Source: Tetracladium setigerum (lineage: Eukaryota; Ascomycota; Leotiomycetes; Helotiales). From it: a DNA stretch of 64,000 nt. The notes beneath the pieces are model-generated. The model was not told the DNA's origin. It worked only from the letters and a program-made list of their open reading frames with translations, and ran no database searches. Below are positions 60,301-64,000 of this stretch, one piece after another; positions within the stretch are counted from its first letter, which is position 1; the number at the start of each line of letters is the position of its first letter. A program made the position numbers and the translations under genes. The stretch spans positions 930,001 through 994,000 of the forward strand of contig PZJY01000011.1 in NCBI GenBank assembly GCA_031472005.1, written 5' to 3'.

Positions 60301-63300
60301 GAGCACGGGTATTGGAAAGGCCCCTAAGCTTTATTTTCCGACGCTAGAGGAGGAGATCTTTGAGCTGCGTGGTGGGCTCGTGTTTGAAACTTTGTTGACG
60401 AGCATGCTGCTCGGAATTTTGAGGTTGAAAGAGAATAATGATGGTGCTTGAAACATTCTTCCTCTGATCTTTCATCATTTCTAGGTTGGACGATGATATC
60501 TCCAACACCAATGAATATAGGTCCATTTTCCCGACTGCGTCTCCCATTTATGTGGTCGTCAAAATAACACGCCAACCACTTTGTTGGATGTGGTTGGACC
60601 AAAAATCCTGGCGACAATCATTATCCCCTCCCGAAACCCACGAGAACAAGACAAGGGTTAGATACGAATTGTGCTAGCCAAGCTGCTTTCTCGCTTGCTG
60701 CAAATATTCACCTATCCACTATCCACAGCGTCCTCCTGTCGTGGCTCGCGTGAGTTCCAATAATGATGAAGGGGGTCATTCCAGACCAAATCCACCACGA
60801 CATATCTCCCCAGTCCAGAATCGGTTTTCTCATACTCTCAATCAGCCAGCCTAGAACAACTCCACTACTCCACTGACTGAGCCCAAAGCTTCAGCTTTCT
60901 CCGGTGGTGGGCTCTAGGGCAAATCAAAGGAAGAAATCCGAGCTGCTGGCACTTCCATTTTATGATGGAAGTGTGACAGATTTTGAGTTGAAGACAAAAC
61001 TAGTCAGGATGAACAGAGACTGTTGGAGGTACTGAGGTACATCGACTCATGCCTGGTAGCACAAGTCCTGTGTATCATCAGTATACGCACACTGCACTTT
61101 GCTGGCTGGCTCAACGTGAAGAGAACGTTTAGTACTCCCACTCGGTGCTACGAAAATACTCCCACCCATCATCGTCAAAGGAAGTGTCTCAACCATTTAC
61201 GCGTGGGTGAGAAGTAGCCTTGCGTAGAGTTTTCTGAAGCACCCAATCCCCCCTTTCGCCATCGCACTACTTGCGCACCCAGTTCACAACAGCAGCGAGC
61301 AGCAGAAAATCAAGTTTCTGCAAGAGCAGCTCCAGACTACAGCAGTGGGAATTCCATTTTCAACAGACTTTTCGCTGCTTATTTGTAGGACATTGCAGCT
61401 GCTGTTGGTCGTTGGCCATTATGGCAAACGGCATCCTATGTATGCACCGGCCGCGTTAGCGGACGACGATGCAGGGGAAATCTTTGAAATTGATTCTATG
61501 AATAGAACCCATCCCGCTTGCAGAGGGCACAGAGCAAAAAGGGCGAAGGGGAACAAAACGTGATCTTAATATTTTGGTGCCGCTGGGCGAACTCTCTGTG
61601 CAACGAGCTTTGCCTTTTTGGGGGACTGACTCGAGATTGCTGCATTCTATGAACTGCGACTGGCTGGTTGCTGGTGCTTATTTTTGGTCAAGATGAAATC
61701 ATAGGCCGAACGGAAGGAAGGGAGCTCGGGAGGGAGAGATTCCATCATCATTATTACTTAGCATTCTTCACTACTCCTTTCTCGACTCACCTATAGATGG
61801 AAACACGGTACAGTACTCTCTTTGCACGTGGTTCATACTCCGTAGAAATTGCTTAGGCGAGCTTAGGGCTGAATCCCTCCCTGGTTGAAGCTCTGCGGAT
61901 AGAGAAGGGAGGGGGGTTTGTCGATCCCAGGGAGGCCAGCCAGGGGTTAAAGCAAAGTCGGAGAAGATAACAAACACAACATCCAATTTACACAATTCGG
62001 TCTGTGCAGCGGTACGGAGGTACAGAATGTGGGCTCGTTGGGTTTGCCACGAAACCGGAGTCGCCATGTTTATTGACTTGGGAAAAGAAGAGCCAGCTGA
62101 GGAGCTAACTAATGGTACCGATGCTTCTTCGTACCGCCGTAGCGTGGATTGGAATGGAGATCGCGCGTGGCTAGACTCGAGTGGCTTTTCAGAAGTTCCA
62201 AAAAGAGTTTGGGGCATTCTAGATTATCTAGAGTGTCTATCGGTCTTTTACTCTTCGGTTGATGTGGATGAGGCTCTTGGAGACGAGCGGCCGTGGCAAC
62301 TTGTGAGCTACCACAAAGGGAGCGTTCCAGCCAAATGTTCCCGAGAAGTATATCTGCGTCAACAGAGAGTTCGAAACATCACCAGAAGAAGGCCAGAAGA
62401 CTTAGGAAGATCACGTCAACATGATACACAACTGCATGGTCATGACAGGCCTGAGTACATTGTTTTACTCGCACTTTCCCATCATTGGAGTTTTGGAGCA
62501 TCTAGACACGTCCGTCAACACTAAATAAAGGCGCTTTGGATCCCTCGCGCTCGCGGTAAGACCGTGAGACATGACCGACCAATGCTTTTTTTTGGTCGCC
62601 TTGACCGGCCGGCTTGTTTGAGGGGTTTGGGTCATACTGGATAGGTAGGCATAGGGAGAAAGTGAATGTACCGTTGATTGACAGATAGTCCAGAGTATAT
62701 TGTATACACCTTCGTAGCAGAATAAAAAACTTTACAGTAGCGAAGTTTTGATAATCCGGAAGCGAGAAGATAGCCTCAAAAGGATCAACACCGGCTCGAA
62801 TATTGTAAAGTAGAGTATTAGTCTCTCTGATCGGCAATGTTTGCTGCCGACCGTTGTGACCTAAGAAACTCTCTTTAGATAAGGTATTCCTCGTCAACAT
62901 AGCATGCACTGTAGCGCAGCTGTGGCATTGAATATCAAGCCGGACCCGTCCAAGATGTGGATGTTGGAAGTGGAAGTGGAAGCGGAAGCTCGATAATTCA
63001 GCGCGCTACTGCACCACAAGCTCAGTGTCTTGGGGCTGGTCTTGATCTGGCAAACCCCTACAGTACCAACCGACATACATAGTAGCGCATCTTCCCTCCC
63101 CTCGCCATCAACTCTTATACTTCATCTCATTCTTCTTGACAAGCCTTCATTTCGACAACCACTTTTTCCAAGAGTTCACTCTTTCACTCTTGCGACGACA
63201 ACCCACTGTGCTGTCATCTTTCGCTATCGCAATCACAATCGCATTCGACGCGACCCACACATTCACTATCGCTGTCGCTGTACATACACTCTTATTAATA

Positions 63301-63340
63301 CCTGGTTTCCTGGTGGGAGCCCATCACCACCCCTAACACC
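54303..63340. other. 9 kb gene-free region
   Basis: Translated reading frames on both strands show no known motif, no chain of canonical splice sites, and no transposase, integrase or reverse transcriptase pattern. The first ~500 bp is the trehalase upstream region. The last ~300 bp is a pyrimidine-rich leader before the gene at 63341. The longest plus-strand ORF (62027-62524, 165 codons) has no recognised relative. A degenerate direct duplication lies at 56841-57065. The region may be regulatory, non-coding RNA, or decayed sequence. Confidence 0.55.
56841..57065. repeat. Degenerate direct duplication (~97 bp x 2, 30-bp spacer)
   Basis: Copies 56841-56937 and 56968-57065 share AGGTATGGT, GAGGCAACTTGGCT, CATGAAGTTT and CAGAAG in order. 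They differ at about 17 of ~85 aligned sites, and most differences are C/T or G/A transitions. Both copies stay open in one minus-strand frame, which may hint at an old coding sequence, though nothing is recognisable. Confidence 0.8.
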
Positions 63341-64000
63341 ATGAGTTTTCTCAAATCATATTTCGCCCCTGCAAAGGACGACAAGAAGAAGGATGGAGGA
63401 AAGAAGAAGGGTGTTGCTCCATCCATGGAGCTGAAGCAAGGACCACCGCCATCGCCGTCCCTCAGGAGTCCATTCCCCTCGCGCCCAGCATCCCTCTACC
63501 CCGATGGAGACTTCAGGAATTCGCCCCGCGAGTCGATTCTCGACATCAAGACCGATGTAATGGCAAACTGGCTGCACCAGCAGCAGTTGGAGAAGTTGTG
63601 GGCGACAGAATTGCCCGGCGAGGGTGTGGTTCTCAAGAAGGCCAGGGACAACTTCGTCTGCTGCCCGCGAATCTGCAGAACGAGACGAATGGCTTCTTCG
63701 ACAATGTTGCACAATTGGGTGTTCGCGTATGTTCTCTTCTATGGGTGGTCTACATGTATTGTGCTCTATGCTAACGGTGATTGAACAGAGTGCGATGACA
63801 GTCAATACCCGAGTTATCAAGCTGTTCTTGAGCAGACACAATGCCGATTACGTTCCTCTCAACCACAAGGAGCGTGTACAAGTCTTGCCCTCGCTGGATT
63901 ACCTCCCCCGATGCCAAAAGCATCAGTGCGCCGCTTTCATTCAAGACAAGTTGATGTTGGTGGTTTGGGAGGACGAGCCTCAGGATCTCCTCAAACGTGC
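63341..64000 (+). CDS. Conserved fungal protein, N-terminal part only (possibly GT2-linked DUF); frame interrupted, cut by window edge
   Basis: Exon 1 spans 63341-63726; exon 2 starts at 63789 and runs off the right edge. It starts MSFLKSYFAPAKDDKKK with a Lys-rich then Pro/Ser-rich head. The conserved stretch DIKTDVMANWLHQQQLEKLW and GEGVVLKKARDNFVCCP follow. The frame then slips by one base at CCC 63664-63666 and resumes LQNETNGFFDNVAQLGVR. Exon 2 gives AMTVNTRVIKLFLSRHNADY, LPRCQKHQCAAFIQDK and MLVVWEDEPQDLLKR. With the base restored, exon 1 is 387 nt, phase 0. I recall such N-termini on long fungal membrane proteins with a glycosyltransferase-2-type C-terminus; the diagnostic part lies outside the window, so this is a weak guess. 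Confidence 0.75.

Noticed and set aside
62027..62524. 165-codon plus-strand ORF as a gene
   Set aside because: No family resemblance, no supporting context, and a composition like other random ORFs in this gene-free region.

Overview
The window is nuclear DNA of a filamentous ascomycete (Pezizomycotina). The evidence is: genes on both strands split by short GT-AG introns (about 44-150 nt), divergent intergenic promoters, and characteristic fungal families (LaeA-like methyltransferase, Slt2-type MAP kinase, neutral trehalase, TOM70, DUF3716, DUF3455, But2 C-terminal domain). A DNMT5-type methyltransferase with SNF2 and RING domains, together with the protein sequences, fits Leotiomycetes best, but that placement is inference from memory of the families.

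Layout. 0.6-2.1 kb: LaeA-like methyltransferase (-). 3.0-4.6 kb: secreted But2-domain protein (-). 5.2-7.2 kb: DHA2-type MFS transporter (-). 8.3-15.5 kb: a 2.3-thousand-residue DNMT5 (-). 16.1-16.7 kb: DUF3716 protein (+). 17.8-19.0 kb: 2H phosphoesterase (+). 20.2-21.0 kb: ribosomal protein eL42 (-). 22.4-24.4 kb: cytochrome P450 (+). 25.2-26.4 kb: SAP-like membrane protein (+). 27.7-29.8 kb: TOM70 (+). 30.9-31.7 kb: secreted DUF3455 protein (-). 31.7-36.0 kb: no recognisable gene. 36.0-37.5 kb: Slt2-type MAPK (-). 39.2-40.8 kb: unknown protein (-). 41.3-42.9 kb: cytosolic tryptophanyl-tRNA synthetase (-). 43.3-44.0 kb: PRELI/Ups lipid-transfer protein (+). 45.3-46.9 kb: F-box protein (+). 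47.9-49.8 kb: isocitrate lyase (-). 51.8-54.3 kb: neutral trehalase (-). 54.3-63.3 kb: a 9 kb gene-free stretch with a degenerate duplication. 63.3 kb to the right edge: 5' part of a conserved fungal protein, possibly a glycosyltransferase-2-associated protein (+).

Most genes are housekeeping and do not form one pathway. Some share themes: mitochondrial biogenesis (TOM70, PRELI/Ups), carbon and stress metabolism (isocitrate lyase, trehalase, cell-wall-integrity MAPK), and chromatin or expression control (DNMT5, LaeA-like). There is no secondary-metabolite cluster: the P450 and the LaeA-like gene stand alone.

The strongest anomaly is a set of ten single-base shortfalls in six otherwise well-conserved genes (five of them in DNMT5). 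Every one lies at a run of C or G, and in each case restoring one base gives an uninterrupted protein whose exons sum to a multiple of three. Systematic homopolymer under-calling in the assembly is the simplest explanation; multi-gene decay is the alternative. DNMT5 is the most interesting gene biologically.
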